Of a stretch of DNA of 64,000 nucleotides, positions 53,430 to 64,000 are shown piece after piece. Each line of letters opens with the position of its first letter. Positions within the stretch are counted from its first letter, which is position 1. This DNA is from Adiantum capillus-veneris. Lineage: Eukaryota > Streptophyta > Polypodiopsida > Polypodiales > Pteridaceae. Under the pieces are notes generated by a model that was given only the letters and a program-made list of their open reading frames with translations, was not told where the DNA came from and did no database searches. The position numbers and the translations under genes are program-made. The stretch is from contig CM043943.1 of assembly GCA_014529385.2 (NCBI GenBank), forward strand, positions 101,845,855-101,909,854. The letters run 5' to 3'.

Positions 53430-55470
53430 GTCGTTTTTCTGAGTAGTCACCCTCTTGGTGATTTTTTTTTGCATATGATTGCATGTATCGATTAACCGAG
53501 TACGTAAAAAATTTCCCATGATTATTTCATCATGTTTAGCACGCTGATTTATGCACATGATGCGTTTATGGTCATGTATGTGCATAAAAAGCGTTTTTGG
53601 TTTCACATCTCATAGAGGTCATAAATCACAAACCGCTATGAATCAACCCAAACCCCTTATACCATAGATAAAACACATCATTTAAAACATTTCCTCTCTA
53701 GTGTCATGTGCAAAACACACACGACCTAAGAGATATGGTCAGAAAAGAGCTTGCTGCCCACTGCACAACCAAATGTTTTGACTCTAGGCTCCTTGGAGAA
53801 CCACTATATAGATTCACTGAATGGGAAACCCACTTGACCAACTGAAAATATTGACGAGACTTCATGATAAATGAATTTAGGTCTCCGTTATCACCTCGAG
53901 AATGCGAGTTATTAATTCTCTATAATCGATTTTACCTACACGTGTAGGGATGCTACGAAGGGGGGGCACCATATGACGGAGTGAGTTAATCGAGCTATTT
54001 TTATATGTTTTATGGTTTGTTTTGGTGAGTGGATTTCAATTATTAGATGGACATAAACTTATGTGAGAGTATATGGTTAAACATCTTGAACCGCGTAGGA
54101 AGATATGAATAAAGTGGCTTTCTTTTGGGGCTACCGTTTGTTGTGTGAGTACGATATGGGTGAAGTGATGTGATAGAGTGATATTATATATTATGGAACT
54201 GGTCTTTATGAATTGTTTTGAGGTCAAATACTTTCAACTGCATGTTTTGCATACTCCCAAAAATGCCAAAAAGTCATTTTTTTCCATATGTGTGAAGTTA
54301 TAGTTTGTGGTTGACCTATAGGCCAGAGCTGTTTTGCATCATGTTTATGGTGATGGAATTCTAAAAAATGATTTATGGCAACTCATGGATTGATGTGGAT
54401 GCCTCATATGCATGGTTGTGATTGATTTCCACCTTCGTAGGTCAAAACTAGCTCTATGTGCTAGGGAGGTGAAGTGCAAATGTGATGCATCAACTTTGCA
54501 TGGTTGGATGTGGTAAAAATTGGATTCTTATATCATGATTAGTTGATTCTTGGAGTCTTTTTATGCGTGAAAGAATCACGTTTTAAGGGTCATATGTGTG
54601 TAGACTCCAATTGATTGCAGGGGATGTGCCAAACTCCAAGTGTGGGAGTTGGTTTAGTGTGATTATGATCGATGGTCAAGGGCTGAGAGTCCCTTATGGA
54701 TTATGGTTGATATTCTATGGTGTAAGCCGGTGTGGCTCATGGAATTTTTTTTTGGATTTAGTTATGCTGCCAATTTTTTTGCAACCATGTTATGTTCTAA
54801 AGTGGTTATGCAGGATTGGTCGTGCCTCACCCAAGTTGGGTGGAGTGCTCGCCAGTGTGATGTGATTGGATTATGGTTTATGGTTTTGGAATTGGATCAT
54901 GAGGTTATTTGGATGGTTTCTAGTAGACGTGTAAGGGTAGAGACTCTGTACAGTCTAACTGCTTGGAAAAGATTGTTTGCACATATGGAAAGTGCTATTG
55001 TGATTGGACTCACGTGTTATGTTTATCATGGTAGCATCGCTACAAGACTAGGATCACCTACATCACTTAGCTTTAGACTAAAGGGTCGTTGAACTGGGGC
55101 TTTGGTAGATCGGGGGTGTTTCCTAGGTCTTATTCCTTTTGTTAGGCTCATCTATATGGTTAGTGCATCAGGGGGTTGAATGACCTTCACGGCTAACACA
55201 TCAAGGATTTTTCCTTGTCTTTGCCTAAACACCCCGTGTTGGGCATCAAAGAGGAGTGGTGCCTAAACTCGTATGGTTGGTGTTGGTACGCTACCACCTA
55301 CAAGTACTTGAGATCCTTTCAAATCTAGGGTTCATGGAGAAAGGCGTAGCGGCCTTAGCTTATATCTAGCTTAGGCAGGTTGGAGGTGTTCTGGCTCGCT
55401 CCCGGTGAGGTGAAATTCTCTATGTCCATAGTAGAGCAAAAGTCGATGGGTGACCGGTCGATCCCTACAC
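52213..55470 (+). repeat. 3' LTR of element G (start firm, end uncertain)
   Basis: Starts TGTAAGATCCCC. A TATA-like site (CTATAAATTA, about 53057) lies about 0.85 kb in. The following region to about 55470 has no coding content and reads like long chromovirus R-U5 sequence, including a CT microsatellite. With no second copy in the window the right end cannot be fixed; it could be as early as about 53.4 kb. Confidence 0.5.
53371..53423. repeat. (TC)n microsatellite
   Basis: Uninterrupted TC run of 53 bp inside the presumed LTR of element G. Confidence 0.95.
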
Positions 55471-55640
55471 AGGGTGCTCTGCTAGTTATTTTGTCATAAA
55501 CTCTTTTTTCTTAATGTTATGGTATACCCATATTTTGTCATTGTATTAATACATGAATGGCTGTTCCATTTAGATGGGCATTTAAAGATTATCTGTTGTC
55601 ATCTTCTCATGTCTCTATGCACTCTATTTCACCCTCCACT

Positions 55641-55710
<70 letters not shown>

Positions 55711-56530
55711 GCAGCACGGTGGACACATATATTCACCCTCCACAATGTTATAATTTTCTTGAGTATGCTTTCATTCATAACGTCCATTCAACGGTAGCAC
55801 TAGTCGCTAGGTATCTCTAGATGTAGTTCGGCTCATGGTCTAAACTCCATTCCTGGTCGGGCAATGAGAACTCCTTCCCTATGGAAATGCTTCTGAAACT
55901 TTGATGTATATCAAAAATTATATAAAAGTGTAAATTGAATATTTTGTGCATAGACCCCTGGGGAGGGGTATCTCACAGTGTGTTTATATGGAGCAGTTGC
56001 ATGACGCCCAAAGTAAAGGAATTCTAGACAAACGAGCCTTTGCTATCAGGTGCTATGTCACAGCAAGATTGTAGAAGGGCATCTTGGTTGATGCACAATA
56101 ATCATATATTCTTCAAAGACTTGAAGTTATTTGGAGAAAAAACCCATAGTCTAGGCGCGGAAACACTTTGATCATTGATGATAGTAGATAAAAGTGTGCT
56201 TGAACAATGAAGGAACTTGGCTTCTTTCTCCCAAGTTGGAGCACCGGACTAAAACGCAGCGACAAGACTTCTTGTAAGACACTTTGGCTGACTGGCTATT
56301 TCTCTAGTTACAATCGGAGGACCGTAATGCTTATATGATTGACTACATGTTTGATACTGGTAAGGATATATTTTTGATGCAGTCATAAGCCAGATCGTGA
56401 CAAAGCCCAATGGAGGGAAGTGAATCGACAATGACAAATGGAGGCCCACCTAGAAGCTCAGAGGCATGAGAAGGAATGGCTAGAGAGGGAAAGAGTGGAG
56501 AGATAAATATTAGATTTTCTAGATGAAAAC
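55471..56530. other. Spacer with a (CT)n microsatellite
   Basis: A CT run of about 62 bp at 55645-55706. The rest shows no recognisable gene or element border; small ORFs here are translations of the CT run or lack any motif. Confidence 0.5.
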
Positions 56531-56800
56531 TTCCCAAGGATTGCTAATAACCTTCCAAGCAGTGCTAGGAAACAAGAATCTACTACTAGAAACCCCCCAA
56601 GCACTATTGATAACCATTTAATTGCTACTTGAAACCACCCAGCCAAAGCTAGAAACCATATGTTACATTGCTAGAAACCACCTTGTCATAGAGCTACCAA
56701 TTATCTACTCAGTGAAACAAACGACATAGTTGCAGCTAGAAACTTGCCAGCAAGTAATACAGATCTCTAAATAAGTACTAGAAAGCACCTACATAGTGTT
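56531..56800. repeat. Degenerate short tandem motif (CTAGAAACCACC-like)
   Basis: Variants of (A/G)CT(A/T)GAAAC(C/T) followed by C/A-rich sequence recur about every 30-60 bp (near 56581, 56625, 56648, 56672, 56736, 56778). A worn minisatellite; no coding signal. Confidence 0.5.
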
Positions 56801-57135
56801 AGAGACAGAAACACAACAAGCACTACCAAAAAACACTTGTAAGACCATATTAGGTATTTTGGTAAAAATCTCACATTATGGGAATCTCCAAATCGACTAA
56901 ATTCATGTAATTTGGGAATTTTCCACTTAAAGTGGGAAAAATTGAGGTGTGTGGTTAGTAAATAAAGTGAAAATCTCATAGGAGTGTGGTGTTGATAAAC
57001 ACCAAAAGTCAAGAGGATGTACAACACATGGATTTGAATAACAACTATAAATTACATAAAACAAAGGAAGATAAAAAAAAGATTTTGTTTACAAACTGAC
57101 TAGTATAGTCACAATAGAAGCTCCACATAATTCTA
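56801..57135. other. AT-rich spacer with a small hairpin
   Basis: No gene visible. TTTTCCAC and GTGGGAAAA around 56917-56942 form an 8-bp stem with a short TTAAA loop. This is about 200 bp beyond the stop of the DUF7869-like gene and could lie near its 3' end or an element edge. Confidence 0.4.
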
Positions 57136-60100
57136 CTACACATTCGATACCATATCTGAACTTTGATCCAAGTGTGGTTGATGTGCACGAGTGAGGCCTT
57201 CTTTGGCTTTTAGAGCATGCCTTTCTGGAATCTTTGTTCTAGAAAATGGTCCTTCTTTGTTGGGTCTCCAGGACCAAACAATTGCATCTACAGTTTCCCA
57301 CACTTGTGGGTCCTTATAGTTGACAGCCCAATAACCCTTCCAACAATTACTGTAAGCTTGAGTATCTGTCATCCCACTTTTTCTCGCGCAAGGTGCCCAA
57401 TATTGAATCAAGAGTTTTCTGTAGTTTGGTGATGTAGGGTCATTATCAATGTCAGATAAAGCCACTGCAAGCCACACTGGATAGATTTCTGTGTCACTCG
57501 GAACAAGCATAAGAAAGTCACCTTGGTGCACATCAGACATAGGGTCAAACTCTTCCCTTGGCCTATCTCGTTGAGGCCCACAAAAATGATCGTTCAACTC
57601 TTCAAGGCCTAGGAATCTTTCTGCTCCTTGTTGCAAATTCGTTGTAGTGCTTTGTAGGTGAGAATATTCTTGAGTTTTTGGCCAAAAAATTTCATACAAG
57701 ACTCCCTCTGATATGATTGCTTTTCCAATCTCTTCAATTACCTTACTCCAATAATCTATCACGGGTCTATAATATTGCGGAATACTTGAACCATTCCCTA
57801 AATTTTTCCAAAATTCTATATAGTTCTTTAGCCCCAAAATGACTTCTTCGTGGGCCTTGACATACTCCGCCATTTGTACTAGAGGTGGATCTCCATGTGG
57901 TAGCATTGGCTTGCCTTTTGTGTCTGTTTTCCAAAGGTGAATACTTCCACTCCAACTTGATACACCTACATGTGCCTTATATTGCATCATTGGTGTCTCA
58001 TCCTTCATAAAGAACCTGAACTGAAGCGGTTTGGAATGTCCAACAAGTATGTCTTGTCCATCACAAAGATAGGCATCACAATATTGCTTGAATTGGGGAT
58101 CTTTGTGAGAAAAAATGGAGTTGGAGATGAAGATGAGCTGTTTCGTAATGTATCCATCAAATGTGGCAAAGTATAGGTTTGTGTAACTCTTAGCTTCTCT
58201 GAAAACCTACTAAACATGGCGTCTATGTCCTCATGTGTATGCCCAACCATTAAAAATCCCAGCTGGATGGTTCTGAAAACACCCCTTGCAACAAGCATTG
58301 ACAAATAGGCAAATAAGTATCGATTTTTGTTTTCCCCTGCACAATTATCCAATTGTAGCAACAAGTTCTCTGGCAATCTACGAAATGTTGACCCCAATTC
58401 CTCTTCTGCAATTTCTGACGACTGCACAATGGGCTCTTTTCCATCACTCAAGTTATGGTAGTCCAAAGCATCCCTTGAGTTCAAAGCATGTAGTAGTGAA
58501 ATATTGCTCCTTGGAAGTCCATTTGTTACTAGATCACCAAGAGGATGCTTATCTATCCTCTCTAGGTTATGTAAACAATTAGCAATTGAGCCAATGGTAA
58601 GATTTGGATCAGCTTGCCACAAACCATTCAAGACAAAGTGTCCGTAATTACCTTCTCCATGTCCATGAGTGATCATGCCAATCAATGCCACCTACAGATT
58701 ATATCTTGAATCCACACCCTTGGGAACAATGCGTAATCTAGGAATGGCAGTCTTCTTTTGATCCATCTTATCATGGATTATGCATACATATTTTTGTGGT
58801 TGAGTTTCTGAATACGTGCGCCATGCATAATATAGGCTTCTGCACTCTTTTGTCGTGCCATGTGAACTTCTCTCTCCCTCAAGAGAAGAGCTCTCTCTTC
58901 AAGAGAAGGTTTAGCTTCTAACCTTGCCTTGATTGAGCTACAAATATTGCACTTAGAGAACTCACTCATCTTTGTTAAAGTGAAATGTGGGTACTCTTTG
59001 TTCCAAATTCTACCAAAATAAGATTGGGATAGCTTCTTCTCATAGCCCATTTGGTCAAGTGTCGTGTTGATTTCACATAAGATATCCACTTGTCTGTATG
59101 TTGATGGAATCACCAATTGAGTCTCTCTTGAGCCATCTAGCAGTGTTCTACTTCTATGTGGCATCTTCTCAGATTTGTTTTCCACAAACTCATTTAGTAG
59201 TGCTCTTGCTAAACTAGTATGTTGAAGTCCCCTTCTCAATGTACATGTGTTCCCATGTACATATTGGCGCACACCATTTTCAAAGTTCTCCTTGTATCGA
59301 TAAAATGATGTCTTTGGTATTCCATGTAGCTCATACCATGCTCCTCAACAAACAATAGAGCCATTTAGCCTGAATTGGTATCGTGACTTCTCATCTTTTT
59401 GATAACATATAGAAAGAACATCATAAACATAATTAGTGCGTGATTTTTGAGACTCTCCCCAAAACTGTTGTCGTAACCTTGTCACCATATCACGATCTGC
59501 AAACTGGCAACATTTTTGTGCACAACAATGAATGCATGATACCCTTTGAATTGATTTGTTTGAAAGGTAAAAAGTCGAAGCTGCTGCTGCTTTTGATTTT
59601 TGAGTCCTGTTCATGAAAGTGTATCGTCTCTTCCTTGACAACTGGACAACATTACTCCCATCAACTTTTTTTCCAACATTGTCATCGTTGGATACATCCT
59701 CATATGTAGCATGCATGCCATCAACAGGAACAAATCATTGTAATGGGCTCCCATTCAACATTGTTGTCTGCTTGATGGGCCACTTTAGCAAAGTGATGCT
59801 ACCCACTTCAACCACATCATCAATGCTTGCATTTTCTCTTTCAATACCCACACCCACACAATCAGGACCAAGTTCCTGAAAGTTGACATAATCATGTGGA
59901 AATACATATAAGATGGTCCCTTCATTCATGGTTTGCATCATTGTGTCATCTTTTAAAAGGACCCTCTGATTTCTCAAAGACTCTCGAATCATTGCTTCAA
60001 ATTCTGGGCTTGTCATAGGTATTGCATCTGTAACTAGAGGATCAGAATGATCATGTTCTTCATCACCATTGTAGCTTTCCTATGGATCAATTAAGTTCCC

Positions 60101-60358
60101 ATTTAATACAAAAGATTGCAAAAGAAGCTTTGACCATCGAACAACACTCCATAATGAGCCTTGGAGAGATGAAGTATCCATTGTAGGAAAAAGTAGTACC
60201 ACATCCTTCAAGCATTCCTCCACTAGTATGGAGACATTTCCTTGCCCTATCTTTGTACCACCACAAGTGGAATCTGGATCTTTTCTACACACACAGCCAA
60301 TATCAACAATTTCATTGTCAAGTATCATATGTACTTTCTCCCCGGATTCAAAGTCCAT
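57136..60358 (-). pseudogene. DUF7869-like gene, probable domesticated or relic DNA transposase
   Basis: A minus-strand frame of about 1,070 codons. From ATG 60356-60358 to about 58780 it is a single frame broken by TAG (60080-60082) and two TGA codons (59735-59737, 59345-59347). It loses one base near 58780, meets TAG at 58692-58694, runs to 58005, shifts near 58040, and ends at 57136. Cys-rich block around residues 270-285 (CIHCCAQKCC), then WGESQKSRTNYVYDVLS. A zinc-like SKCNIC and a helical linker follow. Core: HDKMDQKKTAIPRLR, ITHGHGEGNYGHFVLNGLWQ, LQLDNCAGENKNRYLFAYLS, LGFLMVGHTHEDIDAMFSRF. The D-N-x-A-G-E-N-K-N and G-H-T-H-E-D-I-D motifs are those I associate with DUF7869, whose fold is thought to be RNase H-like. 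The C-terminus (YPVWLAVALSDIDNDPTSPN) resembles a small beta-barrel reader domain. It is clearly non-functional as it stands. Confidence 0.7.
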
Positions 60359-60360
60359 CC

Positions 60361-60366
60361 TGTAAG
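60361..60366 (-). other. Possible splice acceptor before the DUF7869-like ATG
   Basis: The minus strand reads TTTTTCACTTACAG directly before GATGGAC, a good 3' splice site with a pyrimidine tract. It suggests an upstream exon, now unrecognisable, on the far side of the satellite array, or an intron in the 5' leader. Confidence 0.4.
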
Positions 60367-60439
60367 TGAAAAAGATTACATTGTTAAATCCATAGTTATA
60401 GAAAAATACTCTTCAAACAAAAAATCATGCTACAACATG

Positions 60440-62300
60440 GAAAAGTTTTGCATAGGTTGGACAAGTGGTGAACCTTGAGACCAAATCCTCCTTGCTATAT
60501 TAATGGAAGCAAGGTTGGAAATTATGGTGGATCTTGAAACCAAAGCATCCTTGCTATATTAGAGCATAGGTTGGACAAGTGGTGGACCTAGTTGTAATAC
60601 CCACTGCCACCTATCAACTACTATAGGACTATGCTTTCCAATGTCCAAGTATCCCTTGAGGCTTTCAAGGTTGAACACGTGGTGGACCTTGAAATGAAAA
60701 TCCCCTTTCTATATCAGAGCATAGCTTGGACAAGTGGTGGACCTAGTTATAATGCCCAATATCCAAGGTGAAATACCTTAGGACCTTGCTACCTTGCTTT
60801 CCAATGTTTACGTAGCCCCTCATTTATTTAATGGAAGTAAGGTTGGACAAGTGGTGGACCTTGAAACCAAAGCCTCTTTGCTATATGAGAGCATAGGTTG
60901 GACCTAGTTGTAATACCCACTGCCACCTATCAACTACTATAGGAATATGCTTTGCAATGTCCAAGTATCCCTTGAGTCTTTCAAGGTTGAACACGTGGTG
61001 GACCTTGAAACGAAAATCCCCTTTCTATATCAGAGCATAGCTTGGACAAGTGGTGGACCTAGTTATAATGCTCAATATCAAAGGTGAAACACCTTAGGAC
61101 CTTGCTACCTTGCTTGCCAATGTTTACGTAGCCCCTCATTTCTTTAATGGAAGCAAGGTTGGACAAGTGGTGGACCTTGAAACCAAAGCCTCTTTGCTAT
61201 ATGAGAGCATAGGTTGGACCTAGTTGTAATACCCACTGCCACCTATCAACTACTATAGGACTATGCTTTCCAATGTCCAAGTATCCCTTGAGTCTTGCAA
61301 GGTTGAACACGTGGTGGACCTTGAAACGAAAATCCCCTTTCTATATCAGACCATAGCTTGTACAAGTGGTGGACCTAGTTATAATGCCCAATATCCAAGG
61401 TGAAATACCTTAGGACCTTTCTACCTTGCTTGCCAATGTTTACGTAGCCCCTCATTTCTTTAATGGAAGCAAGGTTGGACAAGTGGTGGACCTTGAAACC
61501 AAAGCCTCTTTGCTATATGAGAGCATAGGTTGGACCTAGTTGTTATACCCACTGCCACCTATCAACTACTATAGGACTATGCTTTCCAATGTCCAAGTAT
61601 CCCTTGAGTCTTGCAAGGTTGAGCACGTGGTGGATTATTGAAACCAAAATCCCCTTTCTATATCATAGCATATCTTGGACAATTGGTGGACCTAGTTATA
61701 ATGCCCCTCCTTTCTTTAATGGAAGAAAGGTTGGAAAAGCGGTGAATCTTGAAACCCAAACCCTTTGGCTATATATAGAGGATAGCTTGGACAAGTGGTG
61801 GGATTAGTTGTAGTATCCAATGTCCAAGGTCCAAGGTGAACTATGTAAAGACCTTACTTCCAAAAACAAAGTCATACAAGTGGTTCTCCTTCAAACCAAA
61901 ACCTCCTTAGTGTATTAGAACATAGCTTGGAGAAGTGGTGGACTTAGTTGTAATGGTGAATGTCCAAAGCAAACTATTATAGGACCTTGCTTCCCAAATC
62001 AAGTTTGGACAAGTGGTGGATCTTGAAACCAAAACCCCCTTACTGTATTAGAGCATAGCTTAGATAAGTGGTGGACCTAGCTGCCATGGAAAATGTTCAA
62101 TGTGAACTGCTACAGGACCTTGCTATTAAATTTCTAAGTAGAGCTAGCTTCTTTAATGGAATCAAGGTTGGGAAAGTGGTGCATCTTGAAACCAAAAGCC
62201 CTTTATTGTATTAAAGCATAGCTTGGCCAAGTGAGGGACCTAGTTTTAATGTGTGATGTCCAAAGAAAAGTATTACAAGACCTTGCTTTCCAATATTTGA
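60440..62300. repeat. Satellite array with a 316-bp higher-order unit
   Basis: The word AGAGCATAGG recurs at 60561, 60888, 61204 and 61520, spaced 327, 316 and 316 bp. Adjacent 316-bp units are nearly identical. Each holds two diverged monomers of about 158 bp that share GGACAAGTGGTGGACC, CTTGAAACCAAA and GGACCTTGCT. Beyond about 61640 only diverged monomers remain, fading out near 62300. So an older monomer array was amplified recently as dimers at its left end, next to the DUF7869-like gene. Confidence 0.9.
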
Positions 62301-63160
62301 ATTGGTCAATTGGTTAAAACTAAGTATAAAACTTTGACCATTTTCTGCTCGAATTGGCAAAAAGCTAGTTTTAGACACCCCTAAATGAAAATGGTTTAGG
62401 GTGGCCTTAAACAACGTTTTTTCAAAGACTTGAACAAAAGGGTTGCTGAAGAGTAATGAAAACTTATTATGGCTTGAAGTGCCTGAGTATGTGAAAACAA
62501 GACTAGGTTTTCCACGAGGCAAAAGGTGACATACTAAGAACATTGGAAACTTAGGATTGACCATGTGGCCTAAACTTTGGCAAGTGAAGTGGTGGCCAAG
62601 TTTTGTGGCACAGTGTGCACTTGGTCCTATATGTGTTGACCACTTGGCTAAATCTAGGACCATAAGGCTAAACCTTTGGCACCTTAAATATAGTATGGGA
62701 CATAATCTAGAACTGCTATAGTAAATTAGTAGTATGGTTAATATGTTAATATTTGTATTATATTTAAGTATATGCTAAATATAATTTAAGTTCAAAATTT
62801 CACTAATGAAGAATGTTCCCATTTAGCACTCCAGATGCGGAATCTTAGGGCAATGCCACAATGGGGTGACAAGGAAGCGCTTCCACGTGAGGTTTGGGGG
62901 TAGCGCTCTTGATGGGGATGTGGAATATAGCGCTCTCGATGGCGGGGCTTGGGAGGCTGATCTTGGGATATAGTTTCGGGCGGGGTCCGGGGCAGCGCCC
63001 AAAGTTTTTTTTTTTAAAGTGAATTCATAGTATAGAGTTACGCATGTTTTGCATATTTTCAACCATGATTTCTTTAATTTTGGCCATGTGAATTGGTTAA
63101 TGTTTTATATTTATTTTGTTTTTTTTTAATCCTATGATAAAACATGGACTTGTAGCATAC
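62301..63160. other. Spacer with a GC-rich patch
   Basis: No convincing gene. A 150-codon minus-strand ORF (62211-62663) lies partly in the satellite and has no motif. 62820-63000 is GC-rich, with the word GCGCT repeated several times and GGGTCCGGGGCAGCGCCC at its end; such GGGCGCTGCCCC strings often mark plant LTR or SINE ends, so this may be an old repeat edge. Confidence 0.4.
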
Positions 63161-63600
63161 ATGGCATTCTAATAAACCCTATCAAGATTAGACACAGAGA
63201 GAGCTCACGAGAAATGCACACAGAGAGAGCAGGCGAGCAGCAAACACACAGAAAGCGCACACAGATCGCACACAGTTGGAGTATACGCGCACGTAGAGGA
63301 GCAAGCTCGGCATCGTACACAACACACTGGTGGAGCGCACAGGATTGAAAGTTCGCGCACAAGATAAAGAAACAGCAGCGTACGCAACGCTTTCCACAAG
63401 GGCAGGATCGGGCATAGCTTCTTCTCAGGAGACATTGCACACCTCACGAATAGAGAAAAAGCAGGTATTTCTCTCTCTCTCACTCTCTGTCTTTCTCCAT
63501 ATAGAGAAGATGGTTCTCTGTAACTCTTCTTGCACACACACTCTCTCGTCAAAAGACAGAGATACGTAGCTTAAAAATATCCCCACAAACATACACATAT
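63161..63600. other. CA/GA-rich low-complexity stretch
   Basis: Dispersed ACACAGAGAGAG, GCGCAC and CT runs. Overlapping small ORFs on both strands are compositional. No promoter or RNA feature can be supported. Confidence 0.5.
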
Positions 63601-63860
63601 TCCCACACATCGTCTTCCTCTCTTCCACATACATAACCACAGTGAAATCTGTTATCTTGTTGTCTCTCTCTTGAAAATACATGCACATATTCCCACACAT
63701 CGTCTTCCTTACTTCCACATACATAACCACAGTGAAATCTATTATCTTGTTGTCTCTCTCTTGAAAATACGTACACATATTCCCATACATCGTCTTCCTC
63801 TCTTCCACATACATAAACACAGTGAAATCTGTTATCTTTCTCTCTCTCCTCTCTCTAGAA
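63601..63860. repeat. 90-bp minisatellite, three copies
   Basis: Units start at 63601, 63691 and 63781, exactly 90 bp apart, each beginning TCCCA(C/T)ACATCGTCTTCC and containing CACAGTGAAATCT(G/A)TTATCTT. The third unit is slightly shortened. Confidence 0.93.
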
Positions 63861-63868
63861 AATAGGTA

Positions 63869-63870
63869 TT

Positions 63871-63903
<33 letters not shown>

Positions 63904-63910
63904 CTCTGTA
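63869..63910. repeat. (CT)n-(ATCT)n compound microsatellite
   Basis: A CT run followed by five TATC/ATCT repeats, close to the 90-bp minisatellite. Confidence 0.9.
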
Positions 63911-64000
63911 TCTTGCTATCTCTCTCTTGAAAATACATGCTCATGTATGTGTGCGTCTGTGTTATCTATGTGTATGTATGTATATTTGTGTTATTTCATT

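Noticed and set aside
62211..62663. 150-codon minus-strand ORF
   Set aside because: Starts in the diverged satellite and has no motif or second copy; likely chance.
63425..63820. Minus-strand ORF of 131 codons with 30-residue repeats
   Set aside because: The repeat peptide arises because the 90-bp minisatellite unit is a multiple of three; no start context, motif or gene neighbourhood supports it.

Overview
The window is a block of plant nuclear repeat DNA. Long terminal repeats (LTRs), initiator-Met-tRNA primer sites, Copia, Gypsy and chromovirus polyproteins, intron-like splice signals and long GA/CT microsatellites all point to a land plant with a large, repeat-rich genome. The mix of families (LTR elements that carry gag only, Athila-like Gypsy elements with paired zinc-binding integrase modules, and a DUF7869-type gene) makes me lean towards a fern, conifer or other non-flowering plant. 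That lineage is an inference, not a reading. I found no rRNA or tRNA genes and no clearly intact host gene.

Layout. 1-7721: a young minus-strand LTR element (A) with about 2.6 kb LTRs that carries a gag but no pol. 7722-15290: an older relative (B) arranged as leader-LTR-internal-LTR, the pattern left by unequal recombination. 15291-24142: fragments of two unrecognised genes; the first is split by a 5.2 kb Copia element (copia1, target duplication TTTTT), and the second has a TATA box and a small intron and ends where a Gypsy LTR begins. 24143-33815: a Gypsy element (H) whose LTR promoter holds perfect heat-shock elements. H was entered twice by Copia elements: copia2 (24508-26566, with an internally inverted gag) and copia3 (27780-31257, gag and protease ORF kept, most of pol deleted).

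33816-44460: the most unusual part. Two related minus-strand elements (D and E) encode an unfamiliar coiled-coil protein. In D it is one decayed frame of about 1,150 codons. Upstream of each start lies a series of palindromes spaced about 285-293 bp apart. D has four copies of one 24-bp palindrome; E has three copies of a 22-bp palindrome of unrelated sequence. 40620-50352: minus-strand Athila-like Gypsy remnants, including element F with an inverted integrase segment. 50343 to about 55470: the 3' half of a plus-strand chromovirus (G) and its long LTR.

57136-60358: a long degraded gene with a DUF7869-like core, possibly a DNA transposase. It is followed by a 1.9 kb satellite with a 316-bp higher-order unit. 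The window ends in simple repeats and a 90-bp minisatellite. Many of the nonsense codons I could read in the decayed frames are TAG, TAA or TGA where CAG, CAA, CGA or TGG would be expected, which fits loss of methylated cytosines in silenced elements.
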